Shown: positions 1-12,951 of the stretch, one piece after another
How the letters are laid out: every line of letters begins with the position of its first letter
How positions within the stretch are numbered: position 1 is the first letter of the stretch
NCBI GenBank assembly: GCA_947630485.1
Contig: CANRHU010000001.1
Coordinates: forward strand, 90,376-154,375
Length of the DNA stretch: 64,000 bases
Direction: 5' to 3'
Source of the DNA: an uncultured Lachnospiraceae bacterium
GTDB lineage: Bacteria > Bacillota > Clostridia > Lachnospirales > Lachnospiraceae
Translations under genes and position numbers: made by a program
Notes under the pieces: generated by a model
What the model was told of the DNA's origin: nothing
Database searches by the model: none
What the model saw: the letters and a program-made list of their open reading frames with translations, nothing else

Positions 1-1
1 T

Positions 2-133
2 GTGAAGTTTCGGCAGAACGCTACCTGGCAGGGCGAGGTGGTATGGGCCGAGAAACAAGAGAGGATTTATTTTCGCAGTGCTCTGGAACTGCTGAAACTG
101 ATTGATGGAGCCTTGGGTGAGAGTTTTGAATAA
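2..133 (+). CDS. 3' end of an unrecognised gene (partial)
   Basis: Frame 2 is open from the window edge to a TAA at 131-133 and encodes the last 43 residues of a protein whose start lies outside the window. The fragment is rich in charged and aromatic residues, with a TWQGEVVWAEKQ stretch followed by a helix-like tail (RSALELLKLIDGAL). I believe similar short C-termini occur in small uncharacterised clostridial proteins, but no function can be assigned. Only 30 bases separate its stop from the adhesin start, so the two could be co-transcribed. Confidence 0.6.
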   Translation: MKFRQNATWQGEVVWAEKQERIYFRSALELLKLIDGALGESFE

Positions 134-163
134 TAAGGTAGTAGAGAAAGAGGAGGGAGTATA

Positions 164-3100
164 ATGGAGAAGGGGATTATGGTAAAGTGCCGTCAGGCAA
201 TGGCCTTTGCGCTGGCAATGGCTATGGTAATGGTAAATATCCTGACAGGAGTAGGAACGGCGTATGCTGAGGAGCTTCCGGAAGATGGAACGAAAGAAGC
301 GGTTATTTCTTTTACGTTGGAACCGGACAGCCTGAAAGCGGCCATTGAGAAAGCGGGGCTTTCGACAGTCTCGACCTATACGGCGGATCCGAAAGAGGAG
401 GATCTCGCTGACGGAGGGACCGAAGGCGGAGTCGCCTGGCTGAACCGTCTGGGTATCGCGGATGCGGACGGAAGCTGCGAGATGCTTCTGAGCGGGATGC
501 CCGTCACGGAACTGCGCGGTCTGAACAAAACCTATTCAGACGGCGCCAGTATGCGTGTATTTTACAATGCGCAGGAAGAAGAGATCGTCCTGCTGTTCAT
601 CAATTCCGGAAAGGAAGACCGGGAGTTTCAGGCAGTAATCGGCGATTACACGACAGAGACGGTCACGGTACCCGGCGTGCTTTCTGATGAGGCCAGCGAA
701 ACGGAAAGCGCTTCCGAGTCTGACACGGAAACGGAAAGCGATACGGAGCCCGCTGCTGACACAGCATCTGTCGGCAGTACTGGATATGTGGCTGACACAG
801 CGCCTGTCGGAAGTACCGGATATGTGACTGATACGATGCCGGAGAATGACCCGGCGTATTCCTATACGGAGGCGCTCAAATACGGCGAGGCGTCGCCTTC
901 CAATGCGGATTCTATTGATGGCGAACCTTCCAATGAGATCCTGGAGAATGATCCGACCCGATCTCTGGGCGATAACATAGATCCCGGCAACGGGGATATG
1001 CTGCCCACCGAAGGCGACACGGAAAGAGACCCGGCCGCGACGACAGCGGCTTTCGCCGACACATCGGCGCCTGTGGGCGAGTCGACCTCCGCGGTTGAGG
1101 AATCTACGACTGCCACCGTGACGGAAGAGAGCAGCACTGCAGCCGGAGACGAGACGCTGTCGGCAGACCCGACGGATTCGGATTCGACAGATCCTTCGGA
1201 ACCGTCCGGAGAAGAGGATGAAACCGATGGTGAAAACGCGGATGAACCGATGGTGATCCGCGCGTATGCCAGCGCGATATCGGTTCCGGAGACGGTGTTG
1301 TATAGCGTTGACGAAACTTCCGGGAATCTGGCGGACTTTCTTACATCTATGACCATATATGAAAAAGGAAAGAATGAACCGGTTACAGGTATGCTTACTC
1401 CTGGCAGTGAATATACGGTAAAGTTACAGTTTGATGAACCGCCTGAACAGGCCCGAATCATGCGGGCCGCTACGATAGAAGAACTTCGAGCGGCGGGCAT
1501 CCAAATTACTAAGAAAGAATATGAAGAAGGGCCCTGGATGTACCTTCCTTTGGGAGAGGATATTACGGCTAGTATCGTTGAAGGAGAACTGGGCTCATCG
1601 GATGATGTGCGAATTGTAAAGAAAGGTCAGAACGGTCAGGCGTTTCTGTTTCGGTTTAAAGAGAATATGGATTATGCGTATATTAACTTTACCGGAAAGC
1701 TGAGTCAGGACGCTGATCTGAAGAATGTAGAAATTGTGGCGGGGACTTCAACCGGTATATTCAAACCGGAGCCTGAGACGCAGATTCGTGTGAAGAAAGA
1801 TGCTGTAGAATATGACCCTGAGACACATCATATTAAGTACACGGTGACGGTGACAAATCCCACAGCGAATACGATTCAGGGTCTTATCGTAACGGACACG
1901 ATTAAGACTGAGAAAGCGAAACTGGTAGAGAATTCGATCAAAGGCAGCTGGACTGGAAGCTCGCCCAAGATCAAGATAACTGATGAAAGAAGACAATTTA
2001 CCTTGACGGATGATTCTCTGATTTTACAGCCAGGAGAATTTGTAACAGTCACTTATGAAGTAGACGTAGAAGAATTGGTAAAAGGTTATGTCGGCAGTAA
2101 AGAGTCGTTCCCTGTGGAGAATGAAGCAGAGGTGAAACCCGGCGGAACAACAGGGGTGAATCAGCCCGGTATCAAAGCTGAAAATAATTATACGGTAAAT
2201 TTAGGATATTTGAAAAAAGAAGGATCCATTGAGGAGGATAATATCATTCATTGGGATATCCGGATGTATGATCCCTATCAGCCGCTTGGCGGGACCGTGG
2301 TTACAGACACGATCCCTGATGGACTTACTGTCAAAAAGGTAGTGATCCAAACGAAGGAAAGTTCAGAGGACTCTTCTGAGAAATTGCATGAATATCGGGT
2401 AGATGTCAATACGAAGGGTGAAGAGTATTATTGGGATCCTGAAGTTGTTAAGCTTGAAGGAAATACCTTGACCGTTGTTCTTCCGGATGATGTTAAGACA
2501 AAGATTGTGAAAATATGCGTTTACACAGAGTATCCGGAGAATGCTGATCAGAATTATAAGAACGTTGTTCATGCGAAACTTCCCAGCGAAGCAGATATCG
2601 AGCGTAAAGCGGAGTATGGTGTACCCATCGGTCACGGCGGCGTACGTGTCGAGAAGTCTGGTCGGCTTGGGAGCGATGGCAAGAAGCTGGACTATACGAT
2701 CACAGTTACGGTGGATGCAAACCTGAACGACACTACCGGTTATTATGGCGCCGGTGCGGCGATTCTGGACAGATTGACTGTTCCTGACGATATAAGGGTG
2801 GATACCTCACGCGGAGGGATGACAATCACTTCCTTCACTGCTTCATGGGAGGAAAACGGCGAAACACATACTGAAAATGTGCCTAACTATGAGATATATT
2901 CAGTATACCCCTATCCAGGCGCCGGTTCAGGAAATACAGATATTACTCAGGAAGGTCATTTGATTTATTTTGATAAATCTGGTACAGAAAAGTATGGATG
3001 GACGGCCATAGTCATCAATCCGAAAACCGATACATTTCCGGAGCTTGCGAATGTAAACACTGTGACCGGTCGATGGCCTGATGCGTGGAAGACGCATAAA

Positions 3101-6100
3101 GTAACCCTGACCCTTAAGTATGAGATCGATCAGGAAAATAGTTATGTTAAAGGAGATAGAATTAATAATAATTATGGGTGGGGAGATTCTGGTATTCACA
3201 CATATGAGTTTACGCAAAGTTTGTCTGACTATTTAGCCGGTTATGGCGACGTTGTACTCGAAAACAAAGCGATTGGCATCGTAAAAGGACACGGTGATGA
3301 CAAGCACGAAGAACTGAATCTGACGCCGCCACTGAAAAAGAACGGTGAGTTGAACGTTGATGTCGCAAACTCTGAGCGCAGTGTTACTTATTCCGTCGAA
3401 TTCCAGAACGGTGTGGATAACGATGGGGCGATTCCCAAAACGGCGCAGGGTATCGTATTCAAGGATACGTTTGACCAAAGGATGGAGTACATCCCGGGCA
3501 CCCTTAGAGTCATACGGACATATCCGGATGGAACAAGGACAAAAGAATTTAAATACCAGGAAACATCTTCCCCTGTGACTGGTAACGTGATCACAGCCAG
3601 ATGGGCTGATTTTTGGGCGCTCAATGAAGACGGCACGAAAGACGAAGACCTCCAGCATGATTTTAATCAGCAGAATGAACATTATACGTATACCTTTTTA
3701 TATGAGCTGAAAGCAGGGCAGAACTTTACCCAGACAGATGAAAATGGTAAATTTGTATCGGAGGTTGAGATTCATAATGAGGCCTGGATGGATTTTACTG
3801 GCGGTAGTTTGCCCCATGTTCAGGAAAGCCTGAAGTTCCCCAGCGGTGCGCTGACTAAGGGCGCTGCCCTTGAAGGTGGAAATAAGGTAACTTTCTATGT
3901 GGAGATTAATGAGCAGAGTCAGAACCTCTCACCTGATTCGGATAGATTAACTTTGGTTGATCAGTCCAGCAATAACGATTGGTTAAAGCTCGACGAAGAT
4001 AGTATCACAGTGGAAGAATATAGAGATGGTGGCTGGGTTGCGCTTTCGAAGGATGATTATGATGTAAACACTAAAGAAGTGGAAACAGGTAATTTTGAGG
4101 TTCAAGTTCCGGATGAGAAGCATCTGCGTTTGCAGTATCAGTATGAACTGACTGATGGTGCGGCAGGCGAGGTGACGATTACAAATAAGATAACGGTATT
4201 GGGTCAGGAGTCTTTGTCAGACGAGAAGGACTATATATTTAATACGAGCGAGATTGAATCCGGTTCGGGCGGTTCAACGGCTTCCTTCACATTGAAGAAA
4301 GTGAGGAAGGGCGATGATAAAACGGTTGTAGAGAACGCGAAGTTTATCCTTTATGTTCCTAATTTGGGTGGCCAAGGTGACGGCGAGAATTACAGCGAGG
4401 TTTTGAAACTGGCGAGCGAGATTAGCCAGGAGAATGTGCGTTATGAAGGCAGAACCCTGACACCCGCGGCGGTCTATACTACAGGCAGCGATGGGACAGT
4501 TGCGATTAATTGGCCTCTTCTTAAGGGCAATATTACCTATGCTTTAGTAGAGGCGGCGGTGCCGGAGGGTTATGAGAGACTGAAATCGCCGGTGATCTTT
4601 AGGATTGATAAGGCTACAGGGAATGTTCATATCGTCAGCGGTGAGGGAGTAAAGGTCTTAGGAAAGACCTTGACTGTCGAGAATGAATATGAGCAAGATT
4701 CCGTAAGCATTCCGCTGACGATTCAGAAGAAGATGTCAGAGAAATCGGCGGACTTACAAAAGGATGTAACATTTACATTTAATGTTCAGCAGGAGCCGGA
4801 AGCTAGCCCGGAAGGCAGCGTAACTGTAAATAAATCTGAGCTGAGGATTACATTGAATGATGGTGATAATAAATCAAAGACACAGAGATTTGATGATGTG
4901 ATTACATTCAAGCAGGCCGGTACCTATCAGTTTACGGTTAAGGAGTCGGCTGGAAGCGAGAAGGGCTATATTTATGATGAAGCGGCGCATCAGATTACAG
5001 TAAAAGTGACTGATGAGAGTGGAAAACTGACGGCAACAATTGCTCTAGAAAATAATGCCAATCAACCGATAATATTCGAGAACACTTATAATCCGGATTC
5101 GGTTAATGCGCATGCGGTCGTGCACAAGAAGATTGAGGGTGATTCGCTGCCTTCAGCCGGTGATAAGAGCTTTACGTTCAAGCTAAGTGCGGCTGAGGGA
5201 ACGGATGGCATTAGTCTTCCGGAAGGTGTGACGCTTCCGATGACAGCGCAGGTTCAGATGACCGGAGAATCGGTTGAAGGTACGCAATCGTTCAGTGATA
5301 TTACGTTTACTAAGGCCGGAATTTATACATTTACCATTACCGAGGAGGATCTTACCGATACGGCGCAAGGCGAAGCTTATCATGGGTACACGAAGGATAA
5401 CAGCGTGTGGACCTGGCAGGTAAAGGTAGTAGATGACGGCGGCCAGCTTAAAATCGACAGCCAGAGTTACAAAAAGGATGGTGCCGGTATTGATCCTTCG
5501 CTGAAAGAAGCGTTGTTTACGAACACCTACAAAGCAGATCCGACCGAGATCACGCCTCATATTGAAAAGGTGATCACCGGCAATCCTCCGGAAGGTCAGA
5601 GGAAGAGTTTCTCCTTCACGATCCGTGCGGCCGAAGGCAATCCGGAAGGCGCGGTCTATAATGGGCGGGAGATGACGGCCGGAAATATTGGAATGACGAC
5701 GGTGCGCGGTGAAGGTGAGAAGGACTTCCTTCCGATCACATTTACCAGACCGGGAACCTTTAACTTTACAATTTCCGAAGTGGACGGAAGAGAACCAGGT
5801 TACACTTACGCGAAGCCGTGGAATCTGCAGGTGGTGGTGACGGATATCGGTGGACAGCTGCAGGCGGCTGCGGCCTATACGTCGACAGAGCCGATACCTC
5901 TGGGGAATGGCTTTGTGGAAGTTTCGACCAGTTCAAGTCAGGCGACATTTGTGAATAAGTATGAACCGGAGCCTACGAATACCACCCTGAAGGTTGTCAA
6001 ATACGTAGAAGGCGCGGAACGGCCGCAGCTTCGTGATCGGGACGGCAATCTGATTGATGGTGCGACATTCAGCTTCGATCTGGCGCTGGTTGATCCGACG

Positions 6101-8164
6101 GCGTCTAATGGTGTGAAACTAACCGAACCGACGAGAGTGGCCATTGGCGGCTCCGGGGATCCCGGACGTTTGGGAGAGGGTGAGTTTGGAGAGCTCAATT
6201 TCACCAAGGCCGGAACCTACATCTTTGAGATCGATGAGGTGACGGGCGCGGGCGACAGGCTTCCGGGCTACACCTACGACAACAGCGTCTGGAGAGTCGA
6301 GGTGGTGGTTGAGGATCATGATGGCGTACTGGAGGTCACAAAGGAGGAGTATAACCACAGAAAAAGCGGGGATGCTGTGGCTCCGGCGGACGAGAGTTCG
6401 CAGGTGACAGGAGATGCGCTCTATGATAAAGCCGCGATATTTGTGAACAATTATGAGGTGAATTCTGTTAAATATGCGCCGAAGGTGAGCAAGGAGTTCA
6501 AACGTGGTTCGGCTGCGAGACCGACTGAGGAAACGTTCGCCTTCACCCTGGAAGAAGCGGGCAGCTATGGCGAGAAGATAGAATTCAGCGACAGTGAAAC
6601 CGCGAAGAAAGCGACGGTCACAGGGGCTGGGATCACATCCTTCGACAACATTACATTTAAGGAGGCCGGGGTCTACAAGTTCACGATCAAGGAAGAAAAG
6701 GGCGATAAGCCTGGATACGACTACGATGAGGCCGGATGGGAATTGACGGTTGAAGTGGTCGATCATGGGAATAACCTGTGGATCGAAACAACTTCCTACG
6801 AAAAAGTCGATGTGCCTGAGGGGGATGAGCCTGATTCCGACGGCGAGATGGCAATATTCACCAATGATTATCAGGTGAGTGAGGTGGAATATCAGCCGCA
6901 CGTCAGGAAGGTAATTACCGGCGATGACAGACCGGTTGAAGACGAGAAACAGGAGACCTTCACGTTCCGCATTGAAAAGGCTGAGACCGGCCATTATACG
7001 CCGCCGGCATACGCGCTGGCGTTGACGGGTGATGCAGAGATGCCGGCTGAGACTGAGGTGACAGTGAAAGGCGAGGGCGGAGCGGACTTTGGAGCGATCG
7101 GGTTTAAGGAACCCGGAACCTATAAGTTCACGATTTCCGAGAACAGTGAAACCAAGGCGGAAGGATATACCTACGATGACCGGGAATGGACGCTGACCGT
7201 AGTAGTAAAAGACGTCGACGGCAGGTTGGTGGTCGACAGTCACAGCTACACCTGGCGGGAAGGAAACAATGCCGGTTACAGCAGTTCCAGCGCGACCTTC
7301 ACCAATATATATAAGGTGATGCCCACGCAGTACGCTCCTGCGGTTGTTAAGACTGTTGAGGGTACGCCGCCGAGGAATGAGGTGTTTGCGTTCGAGCTGG
7401 CGGAAGCTGAAGGAAATCCGGAGGATGGAGTTGAATTCGGGGACAGTGACACTGCGAAGCGTGTGACGATAAGCGGCGCTGGAAACGTGACGTTTGATGC
7501 GGTCACATTTAAGAAGGCTGGAAACTACAGCTTCATCATTCAGGAAGTGCCAGGCAGCAGCGAGAACTGGACTTACGATAACAGCGTGTGGACGTTGACG
7601 GTGAAAGTAGAGGATGTTGACGGTCAGCTGACCGTGACAGATCTCAGCTATAGGACAGCAGAAGGAAATGCAAATACTGAGGCGGCGGAGTTTGTCAATG
7701 TATACACGCCGACGAACCCAACCGAACCGACGAACCCAACCGAACCAACAGAGCCGACTCAACCGACACAGCCAACAGAGCCGACGCAGCCGACTCAACC
7801 GACACAGCCAACAGAGCCAACACAACCGACAGAGTCGACTCAACCAACCCAGCCGACACAGCCGTCGTTTACGGAGCCTTACAATCCGCCGCGTAATTCA
7901 GGCAATATCCAGACGACTGGAATTCCGGATAACCCAACGCCGCTTGCGAATCTCCCGGATAATCCGGTGCCGCTTGCGAATTTCCCGGACAGTCAGGTGC
8001 CGCTTGTAAGCATTGACGATGAGGATGTACCGTTGGCTTATATGGCTCCGGTTACTGGTGACAATAAGCCGGTTGGCGCGGTAGCCCTGCTTGCCCTGGT
8101 GGCTATGGGTATGATGGGAGTTTTCGGTATTCTGGCCTCAAGAAAGGACAGGGAAGACACGTAA
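164..8164 (+). CDS. Giant sortase-type surface adhesin with seven pilin isopeptide (Spy0128-like) repeats
   Basis: A 2666-residue secreted, probably wall-anchored adhesin. A GAGGAGGGA ribosome site lies just upstream of ATG 164. Residues 1-35 form a signal peptide ending AYA. Next come a globular domain (about 42-175) shared with the second adhesin at 41.6 kb, a Ser/Thr/Glu/Asp-rich stalk (about 175-420), and several DUF11-like beta domains (about 535-1365). A SpaA/Cna-B-like domain follows (about 1369-1510), then seven tandem Spy0128/FctA-type pilin domains (about 1511-2516). Each pilin domain keeps an early Lys, a Glu in the FxIxE strand and an Asn in a closing FxNxY strand, the triad that forms intramolecular isopeptide bonds in this family. 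A Pro/Thr/Gln stalk (about 2516-2570), PxPL repeats, an APVTGD sorting motif (2628-2633), a membrane helix and a basic RKDRE tail end the protein. Host ligand unknown. Confidence 0.9.
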   Translation: MEKGIMVKCRQAMAFALAMAMVMVNILTGVGTAYAEELPEDGTKEAVISFTLEPDSLKAAIEKAGLSTVSTYTADPKEEDLADGGTEGGVAWLNRLGIADADGSCEMLLSGMPVTELRGLNKTYSDGASMRVFYNAQEEEIVLLFINSGKEDREFQAVIGDYTTETVTVPGVLSDEASETESASESDTETESDTEPAADTASVGSTGYVADTAPVGSTGYVTDTMPENDPAYSYTEALKYGEASPSNADSIDGEPSNEILENDPTRSLGDNIDPGNGDMLPTEGDTERDPAATTAAFADTSAPVGESTSAVEESTTATVTEESSTAAGDETLSADPTDSDSTDPSEPSGEEDETDGENADEPMVIRAYASAISVPETVLYSVDETSGNLADFLTSMTIYEKGKNEPVTGMLTPGSEYTVKLQFDEPPEQARIMRAATIEELRAAGIQITKKEYEEGPWMYLPLGEDITASIVEGELGSSDDVRIVKKGQNGQAFLFRFKENMDYAYINFTGKLSQDADLKNVEIVAGTSTGIFKPEPETQIRVKKDAVEYDPETHHIKYTVTVTNPTANTIQGLIVTDTIKTEKAKLVENSIKGSWTGSSPKIKITDERRQFTLTDDSLILQPGEFVTVTYEVDVEELVKGYVGSKESFPVENEAEVKPGGTTGVNQPGIKAENNYTVNLGYLKKEGSIEEDNIIHWDIRMYDPYQPLGGTVVTDTIPDGLTVKKVVIQTKESSEDSSEKLHEYRVDVNTKGEEYYWDPEVVKLEGNTLTVVLPDDVKTKIVKICVYTEYPENADQNYKNVVHAKLPSEADIERKAEYGVPIGHGGVRVEKSGRLGSDGKKLDYTITVTVDANLNDTTGYYGAGAAILDRLTVPDDIRVDTSRGGMTITSFTASWEENGETHTENVPNYEIYSVYPYPGAGSGNTDITQEGHLIYFDKSGTEKYGWTAIVINPKTDTFPELANVNTVTGRWPDAWKTHKVTLTLKYEIDQENSYVKGDRINNNYGWGDSGIHTYEFTQSLSDYLAGYGDVVLENKAIGIVKGHGDDKHEELNLTPPLKKNGELNVDVANSERSVTYSVEFQNGVDNDGAIPKTAQGIVFKDTFDQRMEYIPGTLRVIRTYPDGTRTKEFKYQETSSPVTGNVITARWADFWALNEDGTKDEDLQHDFNQQNEHYTYTFLYELKAGQNFTQTDENGKFVSEVEIHNEAWMDFTGGSLPHVQESLKFPSGALTKGAALEGGNKVTFYVEINEQSQNLSPDSDRLTLVDQSSNNDWLKLDEDSITVEEYRDGGWVALSKDDYDVNTKEVETGNFEVQVPDEKHLRLQYQYELTDGAAGEVTITNKITVLGQESLSDEKDYIFNTSEIESGSGGSTASFTLKKVRKGDDKTVVENAKFILYVPNLGGQGDGENYSEVLKLASEISQENVRYEGRTLTPAAVYTTGSDGTVAINWPLLKGNITYALVEAAVPEGYERLKSPVIFRIDKATGNVHIVSGEGVKVLGKTLTVENEYEQDSVSIPLTIQKKMSEKSADLQKDVTFTFNVQQEPEASPEGSVTVNKSELRITLNDGDNKSKTQRFDDVITFKQAGTYQFTVKESAGSEKGYIYDEAAHQITVKVTDESGKLTATIALENNANQPIIFENTYNPDSVNAHAVVHKKIEGDSLPSAGDKSFTFKLSAAEGTDGISLPEGVTLPMTAQVQMTGESVEGTQSFSDITFTKAGIYTFTITEEDLTDTAQGEAYHGYTKDNSVWTWQVKVVDDGGQLKIDSQSYKKDGAGIDPSLKEALFTNTYKADPTEITPHIEKVITGNPPEGQRKSFSFTIRAAEGNPEGAVYNGREMTAGNIGMTTVRGEGEKDFLPITFTRPGTFNFTISEVDGREPGYTYAKPWNLQVVVTDIGGQLQAAAAYTSTEPIPLGNGFVEVSTSSSQATFVNKYEPEPTNTTLKVVKYVEGAERPQLRDRDGNLIDGATFSFDLALVDPTASNGVKLTEPTRVAIGGSGDPGRLGEGEFGELNFTKAGTYIFEIDEVTGAGDRLPGYTYDNSVWRVEVVVEDHDGVLEVTKEEYNHRKSGDAVAPADESSQVTGDALYDKAAIFVNNYEVNSVKYAPKVSKEFKRGSAARPTEETFAFTLEEAGSYGEKIEFSDSETAKKATVTGAGITSFDNITFKEAGVYKFTIKEEKGDKPGYDYDEAGWELTVEVVDHGNNLWIETTSYEKVDVPEGDEPDSDGEMAIFTNDYQVSEVEYQPHVRKVITGDDRPVEDEKQETFTFRIEKAETGHYTPPAYALALTGDAEMPAETEVTVKGEGGADFGAIGFKEPGTYKFTISENSETKAEGYTYDDREWTLTVVVKDVDGRLVVDSHSYTWREGNNAGYSSSSATFTNIYKVMPTQYAPAVVKTVEGTPPRNEVFAFELAEAEGNPEDGVEFGDSDTAKRVTISGAGNVTFDAVTFKKAGNYSFIIQEVPGSSENWTYDNSVWTLTVKVEDVDGQLTVTDLSYRTAEGNANTEAAEFVNVYTPTNPTEPTNPTEPTEPTQPTQPTEPTQPTQPTQPTEPTQPTESTQPTQPTQPSFTEPYNPPRNSGNIQTTGIPDNPTPLANLPDNPVPLANFPDSQVPLVSIDDEDVPLAYMAPVTGDNKPVGAVALLALVAMGMMGVFGILASRKDREDT
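7698..7870 (+). repeat. Pro/Thr-rich 9-12 nt tandem repeats (wall-spanning stalk)
   Basis: Inside the adhesin, short repeats encoding PTNPTEPT, PTQPT and PTEPT units run for about 170 bases. This is the usual low-complexity stalk placed before a sortase signal to carry the protein through the peptidoglycan. Such DNA changes length easily by slippage. Confidence 0.8.
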
Positions 8165-8222
8165 GCGGAAAACAGTGAAGGATGCTGTAAGTAAAGTCTG
8201 CGAAATATGATGGATTTACGGT

Positions 8223-8294
8223 GGCCGATTTTTGATCGGCCGCCGCGGGCCGAAACAGTGAAAAGGGGAGCGCTGCGATGAGCGGCGTTCCCCT
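8223..8294 (+). terminator. Two consecutive hairpins after the adhesin
   Basis: A perfect 7-bp hairpin (GGCCGAT, 5-base loop, ATCGGCC; 8223-8241) is followed by a 13-bp stem with two G-U pairs (8264-8294, arm AGGGGAGCGCTGC). Neither has a clear U-tract, so they may act as a processing site or weak terminator rather than a classical intrinsic terminator. They sit in the 343-base gap between the adhesin and the ATP synthase operon. Confidence 0.45.
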
Positions 8295-8397
8295 GAAGTA
8301 TTATACGGTGTTTTCTGTGGAAATCAGTTCCAGGTATATGTCTTTACTGTTTTTTACAGTTCCAGGAAATGTTTTCTGAGGAAACTTTCGCGAAATG

Positions 8398-8426
8398 TGG
8401 ACAAATCAGGAAAGATTGGTTATAAT
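8398..8426 (+). promoter_or_regulatory. Sigma-A promoter of the ATP synthase operon
   Basis: TGGACA (8398-8403), a 17-base spacer and a perfect TATAAT (8421-8426). It is 82 bases upstream of the first gene of the ATP synthase cluster, and no equally good promoter was seen between the genes of the cluster. Confidence 0.8.
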
Positions 8427-8507
8427 GGTGGATAGTTGACAGACGGGGCGATGGTTCTGTCCTGCCGCGCGGCATGGCGGAACGTAGTTTTGCGGGAAGG
8501 AGACGCT

Positions 8508-8843
8508 ATGCGATATAAGAAATCCGTATTCCGCAGTCTCGTTATGGTGACGCAGCTGGGGCTGTGCGTGCTGACGCCGACAGTTTTGGGAGTTCTGGCG
8601 GGAAGCTATGTGGATACGCACTTCGGCACGAAGACCGTGCTGGTATTTTTGATTCTTGGGGTTCTGGGCGGCGGCCGCGGCGCTTATCTGATGGCGAGAC
8701 GGATCGTCGAGCAGGAAGCCCGGGAGGAGAAGACGGCGCGGGAGCAGCGGATGTGCGAAGTGGTGGCGGCCGCCGGGAATTCCGTGGAGAAGCCGAAGCG
8801 GCCCAGCCGGATTCGGAAAGAAGGCGGTGAGAATTCCGCATGA
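8508..8843 (+). CDS. AtpZ/AtpI-family small membrane protein
   Basis: A 111-residue protein at the head of the ATP synthase operon. It has two hydrophobic segments (about residues 12-32 and 38-58) separated by a short loop containing GSYVDTHFGTK, the layout of AtpZ/AtpI-type F1Fo-associated proteins, then a charged cytoplasmic tail. In related bacteria these proteins help assemble the c-ring or conduct Mg2+; that role is inferred here. I chose ATG 8508 because GGAAGGAG precedes it at proper distance; the frame is open further upstream without a ribosome site. Its stop overlaps the start of the next gene (ATGA). Confidence 0.75.
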   Translation: MRYKKSVFRSLVMVTQLGLCVLTPTVLGVLAGSYVDTHFGTKTVLVFLILGVLGGGRGAYLMARRIVEQEAREEKTAREQRMCEVVAAAGNSVEKPKRPSRIRKEGGENSA

Positions 8844-9329
8844 CAAAGGAGATCAGACGCCTGGTGGCGGAGATGTGCGTAGGAATGTTCCTCTATGTGC
8901 TGGCGCTGGGAATCCTGGCTGTGATCTTTCGGCGGGGGCTGGCCGGTATGGGATTCGCCCTGGCGCCGGTGCTTGCGGGACTTTTTGCGGGGTTCCTTGC
9001 CGATGTGGCGATGCTTGTTCATATGGCGATTGTGGCGGAGCGGGCGACGGACAGCCGGGACGCGGGCTATGCGAACCGCATCACGGTAGTGCAGTCAGTG
9101 CTTCGCAAGATAATATTTGTAGTAGTTTTGTTCTTTCTGGGGAGCCGGCCGCAGATCGACGCGGTGGCGATGATCATCGGGGCGCTGGGATTGAAGATGG
9201 GAGCGTTTCTTCAGCCGACTGTGCACCGGATGACATCAGGCGGGGAAGCTTCTCTGAAGGAAACGGACGGGGAGTCGGCCGGCCCAAACGGCGGCGGAGA
9301 CATTACTTTGGGAGAAAGGAGGAAGGAGT

Positions 9330-10315
<986 letters not shown>

Positions 10316-10356
10316 TCGGAGGAAGCTGACAGGAACAGGAAGGAGGCTCTGATACA

Positions 10357-10868
10357 TTGGAAGGACTTAACAGATTAATAGGGTTTGATCCGCAGCTGCT
10401 TTCCGAGATGTTTTTTACTGCGATCAATATTTTTGTCCTGTTCTTCGGGCTGTCCTATCTGCTGTTCAATCCGGTGCGCAATATTCTGGAGAAGCGGCGC
10501 CAGAAGGTGGCCGAGGAGCTTAAGAACGCGGCCGACGATCAGAAGACGGCCGCGGAACTGAAGGCGGAGTACGAGGCGAAGCTTCGCGACGTGTCCAAGG
10601 AGGCTGACGCAATTCTGGAGGAGGCCCGCAGGAAGGGCAAGGCCAGAGAGGCAGAGATCATCGAGGAAGCGAAGGCGGAAGCCGCCAGGATCATCGCGCG
10701 GGGCAGCCGCGAGGTGGAACTGGAGCGCAGGAAAGCCCTGGACGATATGAAGCAGGAGATCGTATCTATCGCGTCGCTTATGGCGGGCAAGGTCGTCTCC
10801 GCGTCCATTGATACCACGGTGCAGGATTCCCTGATCGAGGAAACTCTGAAGGAAATGGGTGAGAGCAC

Positions 10869-10881
<13 letters not shown>
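10357..10881 (+). CDS. atpF: F-type ATP synthase Fo subunit b (TTG start)
   Basis: The peripheral stalk subunit b, 174 residues: one N-terminal membrane helix (about 18-40) followed by a long charged heptad-rich helix (about 45-150) with many Ala, Glu, Lys and Arg, as expected for the dimeric stator. Translation appears to start at TTG 10357, twelve bases after AGGAGG (10339-10344); there is no in-frame ATG nearby that would keep the membrane helix. The 3' end overlaps atpH by 13 bases. Confidence 0.93.
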
Positions 10882-12913
<2,032 letters not shown>

Positions 12914-12951
12914 GGCGCTGTGGACTGAAAAGAAAGAGCAGGTGACAGATC

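Noticed and set aside
6119..7843. A 574-codon minus-strand frame opposite the adhesin repeats
   Set aside because: It mirrors the tandem repeats of the adhesin and starts in a Cys/Arg/Leu string that is just the complement of the Pro/Thr stalk.
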